Below the pieces are notes generated by a model. It was given only the letters and a program-made list of their open reading frames with translations. It made no database searches and was not told the DNA's origin. DNA of 64,000 bases from Contendibacter sp031732755 (GTDB taxonomy: Bacteria; Pseudomonadota; Gammaproteobacteria; Competibacterales; Competibacteraceae). Below are positions 44,448-54,373 of the stretch, one piece after another. Where the stretch lies: assembly GCA_031732755.1 (NCBI GenBank), contig JAVMKI010000057.1:1-64000 (forward strand), given 5' to 3'. A program made the position numbers and the translations under genes. The first letter of the stretch is position 1; each line of letters begins with the position of its first letter.

Positions 44448-44456
44448 GCGTGGGCG

Positions 44457-45419
44457 CTACCAGTGTTCCGCCAGAAATGCGGGAATGCGCCGCTCCAGCC
44501 AGTAATCGGCCCGCCACGGCCATGGCCCGGCGACGAAACCCACATGGCCGCCGCTGGGGCTGAGTTCCAACCGGACGCTGGACGATAATTCGCTGGCGGC
44601 GGGAGCCGTCGCCGGCCACATGAATGGATCGTCCAGAGCATGCAGGATCAGGGTCGGGGTGCGAATATGCCGCAGGTCGGAGCGGCAACTGGCGCGGGTG
44701 TAATAGTCGTGAACCCCGGCGTAGCCGTGCAGCGGCGCGGTGATCCGGTCGTCGAACCCGTGGAAACCCCGGATCGTCGCCAGTTCGGCCAGCGTCACCG
44801 GACCATCGGAACGGTGGCGGAACTTGGCGCGATAACCGCGTTTCAGCGCCCGCAGCAGATGAAGTTGATAAAACTGGGAAAAGCCCTGTTGCAACCGCCG
44901 CGCGGTGTCGTCGAGCCAAAAGGGGATGGACACCGCCACGGCGGCGCGCAGAGGCAGATCGACGCGGGCAGTGCCCAGCCACTTGAGCAGGGCGTTGCCT
45001 CCCAGCGAATAGCCGACCGCTGCCAGAGGCACGGTCGGTTCACGCCGGCGCAGACAATCCACCACGTAAGCCATGTCAGCGGTATCAGCCGCGTAATAGC
45101 GCCGCGCCAGTCGATTGGGTTGACCGCCGCACCCGCGAAAGTGCATCACCACACCGCGCCAGCCATGGCGGACGACGGCCGCCAGTAGGCCGCGCGCATA
45201 GTGGGAATCGCTCGAGCCTTCCAGCCCGTGCAAGATGAGTACGATGGGGCCACGCTCGCCGCCAGTCCAATCCAGGTCCAGAAAATCGCCGTCAGGTAAT
45301 TCCAGGCGTTCGCGGCGTAGTGTCAGCCGTGACCGCCTCCGGAACAGCACCGGCCACAGAGTCTGGGCGTGCGGACCGGGCAGCCACCAGGCCGGGCGAA
45401 ACGCGGGGGGAGAATCCAT
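44457..45419 (-). CDS. YheT-family alpha/beta hydrolase
   Basis: The 320-residue hydrolase belongs to the YheT/EMB8 (UPF0017) family. The N-terminal WWLPGPHAQTLWP motif is characteristic; LILHGLEGSSDSHY is the oxyanion region, AVGYSLGGNALLK holds the nucleophile Ser, ALDDPFMW the Asp and SPSGGHVGF the His. Its natural substrate is unknown. It converges on the acyl carrier protein gene with nine bases between stops, so any functional link is only positional. The SnoaL-like gene lies 27 bases upstream on the same strand and may be co-transcribed. Confidence 0.9.
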   Translation of the reverse strand: MDSPPAFRPAWWLPGPHAQTLWPVLFRRRSRLTLRRERLELPDGDFLDLDWTGGERGPIVLILHGLEGSSDSHYARGLLAAVVRHGWRGVVMHFRGCGGQPNRLARRYYAADTADMAYVVDCLRRREPTVPLAAVGYSLGGNALLKWLGTARVDLPLRAAVAVSIPFWLDDTARRLQQGFSQFYQLHLLRALKRGYRAKFRHRSDGPVTLAELATIRGFHGFDDRITAPLHGYAGVHDYYTRASCRSDLRHIRTPTLILHALDDPFMWPATAPAASELSSSVRLELSPSGGHVGFVAGPWPWRADYWLERRIPAFLAEHW

Positions 45420-45446
45420 GCGCGTGCGGATTGAGCTCCAGGCGGC

Positions 45447-45899
45447 TCAAATCCGCATGGACAACGACTGAAAGACATCCTCGGTCATGTGTTGCAACAT
45501 GCTGAGCGCATCCCAGTCGTCCCAGGATTCGTGGATACGGCCATTTTCGATACGGTGAAAGCTCATGCCCGTCACCGACAGCCGCTGACCACTGGGCGCG
45601 ATGCCCATGAATTCGCCCTTGTGAGTGCCACGACCGACCCAGCGCGTGGCGACTTTGTCGCCTTCGGCAAGCTGATCCTGAATTTCGAAGCGGATATCGG
45701 GGGCGGAGAAATGAAAGAGCATGACCACTTGCTTGAACGCCTCGACGCCGCGGACCACATCCGGCAGGGTGGCAATATGACCGACGTACTCGGGAGCAAC
45801 GATTTCATCGGCGGCGTCCAGGTTGCACTGACTCCAGATGGCCTCGAAATTGCGCCGGACCAGGGCTTTGTTGGATTCCAGCGTATTGTTGTCTGACAT
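45447..45899 (-). CDS. SnoaL-like / ester cyclase family protein
   Basis: The 150-residue protein has the NTF2-like SnoaL fold: NKALVRRNFEAIWSQ, EYVGHI, GVEAFKQVVMLF, the DIRFEIQDQLAEGDKVATRW strand pair and the end ENGRIHESWDDWD. Some SnoaL proteins cyclise polyketide esters, but most bacterial members have no known reaction. ATG 45899 is preferred to an upstream frame at 45932. GGAGG lies about seven bases before it on the minus strand. Confidence 0.82.
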   Translation of the reverse strand: MSDNNTLESNKALVRRNFEAIWSQCNLDAADEIVAPEYVGHIATLPDVVRGVEAFKQVVMLFHFSAPDIRFEIQDQLAEGDKVATRWVGRGTHKGEFMGIAPSGQRLSVTGMSFHRIENGRIHESWDDWDALSMLQHMTEDVFQSLSMRI

Positions 45900-46008
45900 C
45901 GGCAAGCCTCCTGACGGTATAAGCCTCCGCATGATGCGGTGATCGAAACGACTCGATAGTGTAGTCTTTTCGCCGGTGGCGCGTCACGGGGCCCCGCCCG
46001 GTAGCTGT

Positions 46009-46014
46009 TATAAT
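46009..46014 (+). promoter_or_regulatory. Possible -10 element for the acetyl-CoA hydrolase gene
   Basis: A consensus TATAAT lies 39 bases before the start codon. The region 17 bases upstream (ACGGGG) is a poor -35, so this is tentative. Confidence 0.35.
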
Positions 46015-46052
46015 TCCGCCGTATCAATCAACCGGCCGAGAGAGATCGGATC

Positions 46053-48230
46053 ATGCCTCAACCAAGCCCGTTTTATTTTCAGGATGTCGAGCGCTGCGTC
46101 GATGAAATTATCGCCAGGGTCGGTCAGCGGATCGTCCTCGGCATCCCCTTGGGAATCGGTAAACCCAATCCGCTGGTGAACGCGCTCTACCGGCGGGTGA
46201 AGACGAATCCGGACTTGCGGCTGAAGATTCTCACGGCGATTACCCTTGAGGTTCCCAAGGGTTCCAGCGACCTGGAGCAGCGCTTTCTGGAACCGTTCGT
46301 CGAGCGGGTGTTTGGCAATTACCCCGATCTTGAGTACGCGCTCGACCTGCGCGCTGGTCAGATGCCGCCCAACATTGAAATCGTGGAGTTCTTCTTTAAA
46401 CCGGGCGGTTTCATGAACGTGCCGATGCAGCAGCAGAACTACATCAGCACGAACTACACCCATGTGATTCGGGACGCGCTCGAGAACGGTGTTAACGTAT
46501 GGGCGCAGCAGGTCGCCAAGCGCGAAGTGGATGGCGAGCCGTGGCTCAGCCTGTGTAGCAATCCCGAAGTGACTCTGGATTTCTTTCCGATGGTCGAGGA
46601 ATTGCGCCGCCGTGGCCAGCAGGTTCTTCTCATCGCCCAGGTCAACCGCGAAATGCCCTTCATGTACAACGACGCCATGGTCCGACCGGACATGTTCGAT
46701 CTGGTGCTTGATCATCCTCGCTACGACTTCCGGCAGTTTGGGGCGCCCAACATGCCGGTGGACAACGCCGACTATATGCTGGGCCTGTATGCCAGCGCCC
46801 TGATTCGCGATGGCGGCACCTTGCAGATCGGCATCGGCTGTCTGGGCGACGCCATTGTCTATTTCTGTCAATTGCGCCACCGGCAAAACGCTCTCTATCA
46901 GCAGATGCTGTCCGAATTGCGGATCTTGGAACATCACGGTGAGTTGATCAGCCGGATTGGCGGTATCGAGTCGTTCGTCCAGGGGCTGTATGGCTCCAGC
47001 GAGATGTTCGTCAACGGCTTCATGTATCTTTACCAGGAAGGCATCCTCAAGCGTCGGGTTTACGACAGCATCCCTCTGCAACGATTGCTGAATGAGGGGG
47101 CGATCACCGAGGAAGTGGATGAGCGAACCTTGCGGACGCTGTTGGAACAGGGCGTGATTCCGGCCCGCCTGAGCGAAAAGGATGTGGAGTTCCTACGCCG
47201 GTTCGGTATTTTCACTGGCCAGGTCCAGTATGCGAGCGGCACGTTGCTGATCGGCGATGCCGCGTCGGTTCCCGCCGATCTGGATCAGGCGGAAACCTGG
47301 GCGACGGTAGTCGCCAACGGCTTGGGCAGCCGCTTACAGGGCGGCATCGTGATGCACGGTGGTTTCTTCATGGGACCGAACAGCTTCTACGAAACGCTGC
47401 ATACCCTGCCCGAGGCCGACAGCCGGCAAATCTGCATGACCACGGTGAAGCGGACCAACCATTTGTACGGCCATGAGGAACTGGCCAAGCTTCAACTGCG
47501 GGATGCCCGGTTCATCAACACCACCATTATGGCAACGCTGATGGGGGCGGCGGTATCCGATGGTCTGGAGAACGGCCAGGTGATCAGTGGCGTGGGCGGT
47601 CAGTACAACTTCGTGTCGATGGCCCACGAATTGCCAGGCGCCCGCTCCATCCTGATGCTGCGCAGCACCCGCGAGGGTGGGTTGAACGTGAGTTCGAACA
47701 TCGTCTGGAACTATGGCCACATCACCATCCCCCGGCATTTGCGCGATATGGTGGTGACCGAGTATGGCATCGCCAACCTGCGCGGCCGGTCGGACAAGGA
47801 AGTGATCATCGCCTTGCTGAATATCGCCGATTCGCGGTTTCAGCCGGAACTGCTGGAAAAAGCCAAACGGGCCGGCAAGGTTCCCCAGGATTACGAGATC
47901 CCGGAGCGGCATCGTCATAATACGCCGGGACGCCTTCAGGCGCGGCTGGGCAAATTCAAGAAGATGGGACTGTGCCCGGATTTCCCGCTGGGCACCGACT
48001 TTACCGAGGAGGAAATCGTTCTGGGGCGGGTGCTCAAGGGTCTCAAGACGCGGCTGGCGACCAAGAGCGACCTGATGAAGACCATCGTCAAGGCCATGAC
48101 GGTGGGATCACCGCCCGCCAGCGCCCTGCGTTATCTGGCCCGCCTCAAGCTGGATCAGCCGACCGGCCAGAAAGAAAAAATGATCCAACGACTCATCGTT
48201 TCCGAGTTGATCATCGGCGGTTATGTCTGA
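46053..48230 (+). CDS. Acetyl-CoA hydrolase/CoA-transferase family protein
   Basis: The 725-residue protein has the two-domain CoA-transferase fold. The C-terminal AcH/CoA-transferase part shows GQVISGVGGQYNFVSMAHELPGARS followed by the ITIPRHLRDMVVTEYGIANLRGRS segment, typical of family I acetyl-CoA hydrolases. The N-terminal half (QDVERCVDEIIARVG) belongs to a long subgroup fused or extended relative to the usual 500-residue enzymes. It would exchange CoA between short-chain acyl donors and acceptors, relevant to acetate uptake and PHA metabolism. It is encoded alone, converging on glgB. Confidence 0.82.
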   Translation: MPQPSPFYFQDVERCVDEIIARVGQRIVLGIPLGIGKPNPLVNALYRRVKTNPDLRLKILTAITLEVPKGSSDLEQRFLEPFVERVFGNYPDLEYALDLRAGQMPPNIEIVEFFFKPGGFMNVPMQQQNYISTNYTHVIRDALENGVNVWAQQVAKREVDGEPWLSLCSNPEVTLDFFPMVEELRRRGQQVLLIAQVNREMPFMYNDAMVRPDMFDLVLDHPRYDFRQFGAPNMPVDNADYMLGLYASALIRDGGTLQIGIGCLGDAIVYFCQLRHRQNALYQQMLSELRILEHHGELISRIGGIESFVQGLYGSSEMFVNGFMYLYQEGILKRRVYDSIPLQRLLNEGAITEEVDERTLRTLLEQGVIPARLSEKDVEFLRRFGIFTGQVQYASGTLLIGDAASVPADLDQAETWATVVANGLGSRLQGGIVMHGGFFMGPNSFYETLHTLPEADSRQICMTTVKRTNHLYGHEELAKLQLRDARFINTTIMATLMGAAVSDGLENGQVISGVGGQYNFVSMAHELPGARSILMLRSTREGGLNVSSNIVWNYGHITIPRHLRDMVVTEYGIANLRGRSDKEVIIALLNIADSRFQPELLEKAKRAGKVPQDYEIPERHRHNTPGRLQARLGKFKKMGLCPDFPLGTDFTEEEIVLGRVLKGLKTRLATKSDLMKTIVKAMTVGSPPASALRYLARLKLDQPTGQKEKMIQRLIVSELIIGGYV

Positions 48231-48292
48231 AGCGAGCCGGAGCGTGGAACGAAGTCCATGCCCCGGCGCTTTTCAGGATCGGATCGGCCTCA

Positions 48293-50617
48293 TTATTCCG
48301 GCTGAGCCAACTCTTCTTCCTTGGCGGCCAGGCCGGGGGTGGCGGCGGCGGATGCCGACGCGGTGGAAGTCAGGGCGGTGTCTTCCGGCAACGCTTCCTC
48401 CTCGGCAGTGACGACCGCGACCGGTTCCGGCAGGGGCTCCGGCTTGAGCACCAAGCCCCCTAGCGGCGGCACGGTAATGAGGATCGAGTAGGGGTGTTCC
48501 ATCCAGGGCCATTCCTCGGCGACCAGTTCGACTCCGCCATTGCCGACCCCGCTGCCACCGTAGTAGTGCGAGTCGGAATTGAGGGCTTCCGTGTAGCGTC
48601 CCGGCCGTGGCACCCCGATCCGGTAGCCATGGCGCGGCACCGGGGTGAAGTTGACTAGCACCACCAGGAAGTCATCGCCCTTCTTGCGCAGGTAGCTCAG
48701 GATGGACTGATCAGCATCATGGCAATCGACCCAGGAGAAGCCCTGCCACTCGAATTCGTAATGGTGCAGCTCCGGGCTGCTGTGATAGAGCCAGTTCAGA
48801 TCCTTGACCAGTTGTTGCATTCCCTGGTGAAAACCGTACTGAAGCACGTACCAGTCCAGAGTGGTGGCGCTGTTCCATTCGGTGCCCTGGCCGAATTCGG
48901 TGCCCATGAACAGCAGTTTCTTGCCGGGGTGGGTGAACATGTACAGGTACAGCAGCCGCAGATTGGCAAAGCGTTGCCACTCGTCGCCCGGCATCTTGTT
49001 GATCATCGAGCCTTTGCCGTGCACTACCTCGTCGTGCGAGAACGGCAGCATGAAGTTCTCGGTGAAGCAGTACAGCATGCTGAAGGTCAGCAGGTCGTGG
49101 TGGTACTTGCGATGAACCGGGTTCTGCGCCATGTAACGCAACGTGTCGTTCATCCATCCCATGTTCCATTTCATGCTGAAGCCCAGACCGCCCAGATAGG
49201 TGGGCCGGGTGACCTGCGGCCACGAGGTGGATTCCTCGGCGATCACCATCGCGCCAGGATGTTCGCTATGGACCACCGTGTTCAGTTCGCGCATGAAATC
49301 GATGGCTTCCAGGTTTTCGCGTCCGCCGTACTTGTTGGGAATCCATTCGCCTTCCTTGCGTGAATAATCCAGATACAGCATGGAAGCGACCGCATCCACG
49401 CGCAGACCGTCGAGATGGAATTCCTCGATCCAGTACAGGGCGCTGGACAGCAGGAAGTTTTTCACCTCGTAACGGCCATAGTTGAAGATCAGCGTACCCC
49501 AGTCGATATGCTCGCCCTTGCGGGGATCGGCATGTTCGTACAGCGGCTCGCCGTCGAAACGGGCCAGACCGGATGCGTCCTTGGGGAAGTGCGCCGGCAC
49601 CCAGTCGAGAATCACGCCAATGTGATGCTGGTGGCAGTAATCGATGAAGTAGCGGAAGTCGTCCGGCGTGCCAAAGCGGCTGGTCGGCGCATAGTAACCG
49701 GTGGTTTGATAGCCCCAGGAGGCATCGTAGGGGTGTTCGGTAATCGGTAGCAGTTCGATATGGCTGAAGCCCATTTCCTTGACGTAAGTCACCAGTTGCC
49801 TGGCCGCTTCCCGATAGTTTAGGAATTCGCCTTCAGGCCCGCGCCGCCACGAACCGAGATGGATCTCGTAGATGGACATTGGCTGGTGCAACCAGTCGGA
49901 GGCTTTACGCTGGTCCAGCCACTCGGCGTCGCGCCAGGCGTAAGCGTCGGGCTTGGGAACGATGGTGGCGGTGCTCGGCCGCATCTCGAATTGCTGACCG
50001 TAGGGGTCGGATTTTAGAAGGATCGCTCCACTATGGCGGTTGCGGATTTCGAACTTGTACAGATCACCTGGGTACAAATTGGGGATGAACAATTCCCAGA
50101 CGCCGCTGCCGCCACGTACCCGCATCGGATGCACCCGGCCATCCCAACGATTGAAGTTGCCGACCACGCTGATCCGTTCGGCATTGGGTGCCCAGACCGC
50201 GAACAGCACACCGGCGACACCGTCCGCCTCGTGCGGGTGCGCGCCCAGGAAACGATAGGCGTGCCAGTGCTTGCCTTCGCCAAACAGGTAGAGGTCGAAA
50301 TCGGGCAGTTGCGGCGGGAAGCAATAGGTGTCGTAGGAAATGTGCTCGCGGTGGTCGGAATCGCGCCAAATCAACCGGTAGCGTTCCGGCACCTGCTCGG
50401 GTTTGCCTTGCCACTCGAACAGATCGGTGTTGGGAATGCGCTGCAACGGCAGATTGCCCTCGGCGATGTGGACCTCCTGGGCGTAAGGCAGGTGGGCGCG
50501 CACCACGACCTTTTTATCCTGGGGATGGCGGCCCAGCACGGCAAAGGGATCATGGTGGCGGGCTTCGACGATGCGTTGCAGTTCGGGTTGGAGTTTCGGG
50601 CTCGTCACGTTATTCAT
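48293..50617 (-). CDS. glgB: 1,4-alpha-glucan (glycogen) branching enzyme
   Basis: The 774-residue GH13 enzyme transfers alpha-1,4 chains to alpha-1,6 branch points of glycogen. Visible are the N-terminal HHDPFAVLGRHP, the CBM48 region, the catalytic core motifs DWVPAHFPKD, LDGLRVDAVASMLYLDY (nucleophile Asp), VIAEESTSW (acid Glu) and PFSHDEVVHGK, and the C-terminal all-beta domain. After the normal end near residue 725 it carries about 45 extra residues rich in Ala, Pro and Glu, unlike standard GlgB. No other glycogen gene is in the window. Confidence 0.95.
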   Translation of the reverse strand: MNNVTSPKLQPELQRIVEARHHDPFAVLGRHPQDKKVVVRAHLPYAQEVHIAEGNLPLQRIPNTDLFEWQGKPEQVPERYRLIWRDSDHREHISYDTYCFPPQLPDFDLYLFGEGKHWHAYRFLGAHPHEADGVAGVLFAVWAPNAERISVVGNFNRWDGRVHPMRVRGGSGVWELFIPNLYPGDLYKFEIRNRHSGAILLKSDPYGQQFEMRPSTATIVPKPDAYAWRDAEWLDQRKASDWLHQPMSIYEIHLGSWRRGPEGEFLNYREAARQLVTYVKEMGFSHIELLPITEHPYDASWGYQTTGYYAPTSRFGTPDDFRYFIDYCHQHHIGVILDWVPAHFPKDASGLARFDGEPLYEHADPRKGEHIDWGTLIFNYGRYEVKNFLLSSALYWIEEFHLDGLRVDAVASMLYLDYSRKEGEWIPNKYGGRENLEAIDFMRELNTVVHSEHPGAMVIAEESTSWPQVTRPTYLGGLGFSMKWNMGWMNDTLRYMAQNPVHRKYHHDLLTFSMLYCFTENFMLPFSHDEVVHGKGSMINKMPGDEWQRFANLRLLYLYMFTHPGKKLLFMGTEFGQGTEWNSATTLDWYVLQYGFHQGMQQLVKDLNWLYHSSPELHHYEFEWQGFSWVDCHDADQSILSYLRKKGDDFLVVLVNFTPVPRHGYRIGVPRPGRYTEALNSDSHYYGGSGVGNGGVELVAEEWPWMEHPYSILITVPPLGGLVLKPEPLPEPVAVVTAEEEALPEDTALTSTASASAAATPGLAAKEEELAQPE

Positions 50618-50998
50618 CCTGTTATGTTGACGGTTGAGGCCATGCCCGATGGCAGGTGGTGTTGCGGACCACGAACGGCTTGACGGGCGATGCCGGTTGG
50701 GTTTGTTTCAAGCTAGGCGTTTCTGGATTTGGATCAGCCAGTGCGGCCCGGACTCGGGACCGTGCGTTTTAATGGTTTAGTATACGCCGAATCGCCAGAG
50801 GATGGTTTTTCGTAAGGATAAGCGAACCGTCGGGTAGGAAACGCCATCAGACCCGCGCGGGACGTTTTTCGTGAATCGGCCCATGCGGAGATCAATGGTG
50901 ATTCGCGCCGTCGGACATCCCCGCGCCGTCGTAGTTTGATAAGATTAACGCTGTATCATCCAACCTCTATCGAAAACAACTCATCCAAAGGGCAATCC
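50618..50998. other. Divergent intergenic region glgB / haem lipoprotein
   Basis: 380 bases without a convincing gene. Bases 50935-50965 are AT-rich (TTGATAAGATTAACGCTG) and probably hold the promoter of the lipoprotein. No terminator, repeat or RNA motif stood out. Confidence 0.45.
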
Positions 50999-51391
50999 AT
51001 GAATTCTCGTCAATTGCTTGCATCCGCGTTGCTTTTGGGGTTTGGGGCGCTGGCGGGTTGCGGCGGCGGCTCCGACAAGCCGGTGAGCTTTCAAAAGGAC
51101 GTGTTTCCGATTCTGAAAGCGAAGTGCCTGGAGTGCCACATCGCGCCGGATAAAGAGGGTTACCAGAAAAGCGGACTGGCGCTGAGCACCTATGAGGAGG
51201 TGATGAAGGGCACCAAGATGGGGCCAGTCATCGTCCCTGGCCAGAGTCTCAACAGCAGTCTGAACCGGTTGATCGAGGGTCGGCCCGGCGTCGATCCCTC
51301 CATCCAGATGCCGCATGGCAAGGTGAAACTACCGGAGGCGGAGCTGGCGACAATCCGCAAGTGGGTGGATCAGGGCGCCAAGAACAACTAG
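50999..51391 (+). CDS. Lipoprotein with PSCyt1-type haem c domain
   Basis: The 130-residue protein has a lipoprotein signal (GFGALAGC lipobox, residues about 1-22) and a small cytochrome-like domain. Its motif is FPILKAKCLECHIAP, i.e. CLECH covalent haem attachment, with a Met-containing IQMPHGKVKLPEAELATIRKW end. This resembles the planctomycete-type cytochrome c domain (PSCyt1). It would be a membrane-anchored periplasmic electron carrier matured by the System II proteins encoded at 10.6 kb. ATG 50999 follows AAAGGG. RelA lies downstream on the same strand. Confidence 0.85.
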   Translation: MNSRQLLASALLLGFGALAGCGGGSDKPVSFQKDVFPILKAKCLECHIAPDKEGYQKSGLALSTYEEVMKGTKMGPVIVPGQSLNSSLNRLIEGRPGVDPSIQMPHGKVKLPEAELATIRKWVDQGAKNN

Positions 51392-51557
51392 GCCGCGTCC
51401 TACCCCCACGCCGGTCCTCCTCCGCCTTGGTTGCGGGGGAGGGGTAACCCGGCGACTCGCGCGTTCTTGCCCCCGCCCCGATTTTGCTCGTCCATTCCAA
51501 ACCCCGTTTGGTCCGCTCCGTCGCCGTCCGGCTTCCAAATCTTTCCGGGAGTGCATC

Positions 51558-53710
51558 ATGGTCGCTTCCAGGCAGACCGCGCTGACCGGCGCGGATTTCG
51601 ACACATGGCTGAATACCTTGCGGATTCCATGGACGCCCCCGCGCAGATCGAGAGCGTGCGGCGAGCGTATGCCCTGAGCGGTGAGCCAGAACTGGCGGTG
51701 GCCGACCTGCTGGCCGACCTGCGCATGGATCATGAAGTCGTAACGGCTGCCCTGTTGCACGAGCCGGTGGCGACCGGTCGGCTCCAGCGAGCGGTGGTGC
51801 GAGACGAATTCGGGGCGGGCGTGGCTCAACTGGTGGATGGCATCATCAAGCTGGACGCCATCGGCGAGTTGCACCAGAGTGGCCAGCACGCGGGTCGCCA
51901 GTTGGAAAACCTGCGCAAGATGCTGCTGGCGATGGCGCAGGACGTGCGGGTGGTGCTGATCAAGCTGGCGATGCGGTTGTACACACTGCGCCAATTGAGT
52001 CGGGCGCCCACCGGGGAACAGCAGCGGATCGCGCAGGAAACCCTGGACCTCTTTACCCCCCTGGCCAATCGACTTGGCATCGGTCGGATCAAGTGGGAAA
52101 TGGAAGACCTGGCGCTGCGCTACCTTGATCCGGTCACGTACAAGCAGATCGCCGCCGCCTTGGACGAGCGCCGCGCCGACCGGGAACGCTATATCGCGCG
52201 GGTCATGGAGGAGTTGCGCGACTACCTGCGCCAGGCCGGCATCCACGCCGAGGTGGGTGGCCGAGTCAAGCACATCTACAGCATCTGGCACAAGATGCAG
52301 CGCAAGAAGCTGACCTTCGAGCGAATTTTCGACGTGCGCGCGGTACGGGTGCTGGTGGACACGGTGAACGACTGCTACGCCGCGCTCGGCGTCGTGCACG
52401 CGCACTGGAACCATATCCACCGGGAGTTCGACGACTATATCGCCCATCCCAAACCCAACGGCTACCAGTCCTTGCACACGGCGGTGGTGGGGCCGGAAGG
52501 CCGGGCGGTGGAAGTGCAGATCCGTACCAACGCCATGCACCAATACGCCGAACTGGGCGTGGCCGCGCACTGGCGCTACAAGGAAGGTGGGGCGGGACCT
52601 GGCGACGCCACTCACCAGCAGATCGCCTGGCTGCGGCAAATGCTCGAATATCGGGAGGACGAGGCCGACGAGGGCGATCTGCTGGAGCGCTTCAAGGCCG
52701 AGGCGTTTCAGGATCGGGTCTACGTCATCACCCCCAAGGGCGCCATCGTCGAGTTGGCGCAAGGCGCGACTCCGCTGGATTTCGCCTATCACGTTCACAC
52801 CGAGGTGGGCCATCGCTGCCGAGGCGCCAAGGTCAACGGCCGCATCGTGCCGCTGAGCTACGAACTCAAGAACGGCGAACAGGTCGAGGTGTTGACCACC
52901 AAGGTTGGCAATCCCAGCCGCGACTGGCTCAGCCCGCATCTGGGCTACGTCAAGACCAACCGGGCGCGGGCCAAGATTCGCCAGTGGTTCATCCAGCAGG
53001 ATCAGGATAAAAGCATCGCCGCTGGACGCGCCACGCTGGAGCGGGAGTTCCAGCGGCTGGGCATCCGTCATCTCAAGCTGGAAAAAGTGGCGGAAAAGCT
53101 CAATCTCGCCAAGCCGGACGACCTGTTCGCCGCGCTCGGGCACGGCGTCCTGACCATGGCGCAGGTGATCGGTCGGATTCAGGACCTGTTATCGGCGGCG
53201 CCGGCGGCGGGCGACAGCCTGCTCGTTACCCGCAAGCCGAGGCCCGTTGAATCGAGCGTGGGCAAGGGCGATGTACAGATTCGTGGGGTGGGGCGGCTGT
53301 TGACCCAAATCGCGCATTGTTGCCAGCCGGCTCCGTTCGAGCCGATTGCCGGCTATATCACCCAGGGGCGCGGCGTGACCATCCACCGGCAGGATTGCGC
53401 CAATCTGTTGGCGTTGGCCAGCCGCCATCACGAGCGCATCATCGAGGTGGGTTGGGGCGAGACGCCAGCGACCTACCCAGTGGATGTGATGATTGTCGCC
53501 CACGACCGCTCCGGGCTGCTGCGCGACATCACCTCGATCCTGGCTAATGATCAGGTGAACGTGCTGGGCGCCAACACTCTGACCGACAAGGAAACCTCTA
53601 TCGCCCGCATGGGGTTGACCCTGGAAATCACCGACGTGGTGCAGCTCAGTCGCGTGCTCGACAGGATCGGACAGTTGCCCAATGTGATGGAAGCGTATCG
53701 GAAGAACTGA
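51558..53710 (+). CDS. relA: RelA, (p)ppGpp synthetase, with apparent -1 frameshift near its start
   Basis: The main frame encodes a degenerate HD domain (LLHEPVATGRL, without the HDxxED hydrolase motif) and a synthetase domain with RelA-type REFDDYIAHPKPNGYQS. TGS (DRVYVITPKG), zinc-finger (CCQPAPFEPIAGYI) and ACT domains follow, so it is a monofunctional stringent-response synthetase. E. coli-like N-terminal sequence, MVASRQTALTGADFDTWL, begins at ATG 51558 behind GGGAG but in another frame. The two frames join only if one base is missing near the C5 run at about 51632-51637. Without a shift, translation would have to begin at ATG 51605 or 51629, giving a slightly shortened but otherwise complete RelA. 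Confidence 0.85.
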
Positions 53711-53722
53711 ACCGCCGGCGGT

Positions 53723-54340
53723 TCAGTCCAGGCTTGCCAGCAGTCGCCGAGTTTCCCGCAACAGCGGATTGCGTCGTAGCAGCAAGGTCAGCCGGCCACC
53801 ACCGCTTTGCCGCCACAGGATCGCCGCCCGGATACCGGCCAGCAGCAGCGCTCGAATCCGGTTGGCGTTGTCCGGGTTGTTCAAATGAACCGGGTCGCCG
53901 TTCACCATGATGCGCGGTCTCAGGGTACTGAGGCTATTGAGATAGAGATCGGCGAAACGGGCAATGGTGTTTTCGTGATCGACTGGAAAATGGGACAGGT
54001 TGCGGGTCGCGTCCTCGATGCCGGCGCGGATAGCCGCAAGCAAGTCCGACCGTTGGGCGAGCTTGCGTTCCAGACCGAGCAACACGACCGCGTAGCGGGT
54101 CAACTCCAGGTCTCGGGGCTGTTCGAGCTGCTGTTCGAGCAGGCGCAGTCCAGCGCGCAGCCGAGCAGCACCGCCATAGATGGCGGCGCTGGTGGGGGCG
54201 TCGATTTGGAGCAGGCTGTTCAGGCAGGTGGCGGTGTCGTCCGCGTTCGCCAGACCGCGCCGGGCAATTTGGCGGACGAGATCGACGGCTTGCAACACCC
54301 CGGCAAGAGCGATGGCGCGGTCGTGATCGGTTTGGGGCAT
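53723..54340 (-). CDS. hflD: HflD, lysogenisation regulator homologue
   Basis: The 205-residue, mostly helical protein matches HflD, including ALAGVLQAVDLVRQIARRG near the start and LYLNSLSTLRPRIMVNG towards the end. In E. coli HflD is a peripheral membrane protein that binds the phage lambda CII protein. Its ancestral role is unknown. It follows mnmA on the same strand, the arrangement found in E. coli (mnmA-hflD), which supports the call. Confidence 0.92.
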   Translation of the reverse strand: MPQTDHDRAIALAGVLQAVDLVRQIARRGLANADDTATCLNSLLQIDAPTSAAIYGGAARLRAGLRLLEQQLEQPRDLELTRYAVVLLGLERKLAQRSDLLAAIRAGIEDATRNLSHFPVDHENTIARFADLYLNSLSTLRPRIMVNGDPVHLNNPDNANRIRALLLAGIRAAILWRQSGGGRLTLLLRRNPLLRETRRLLASLD

Positions 54341-54373
54341 TGGGCTTCAAGGGGTTAGGTGGCGAGACTGGCT

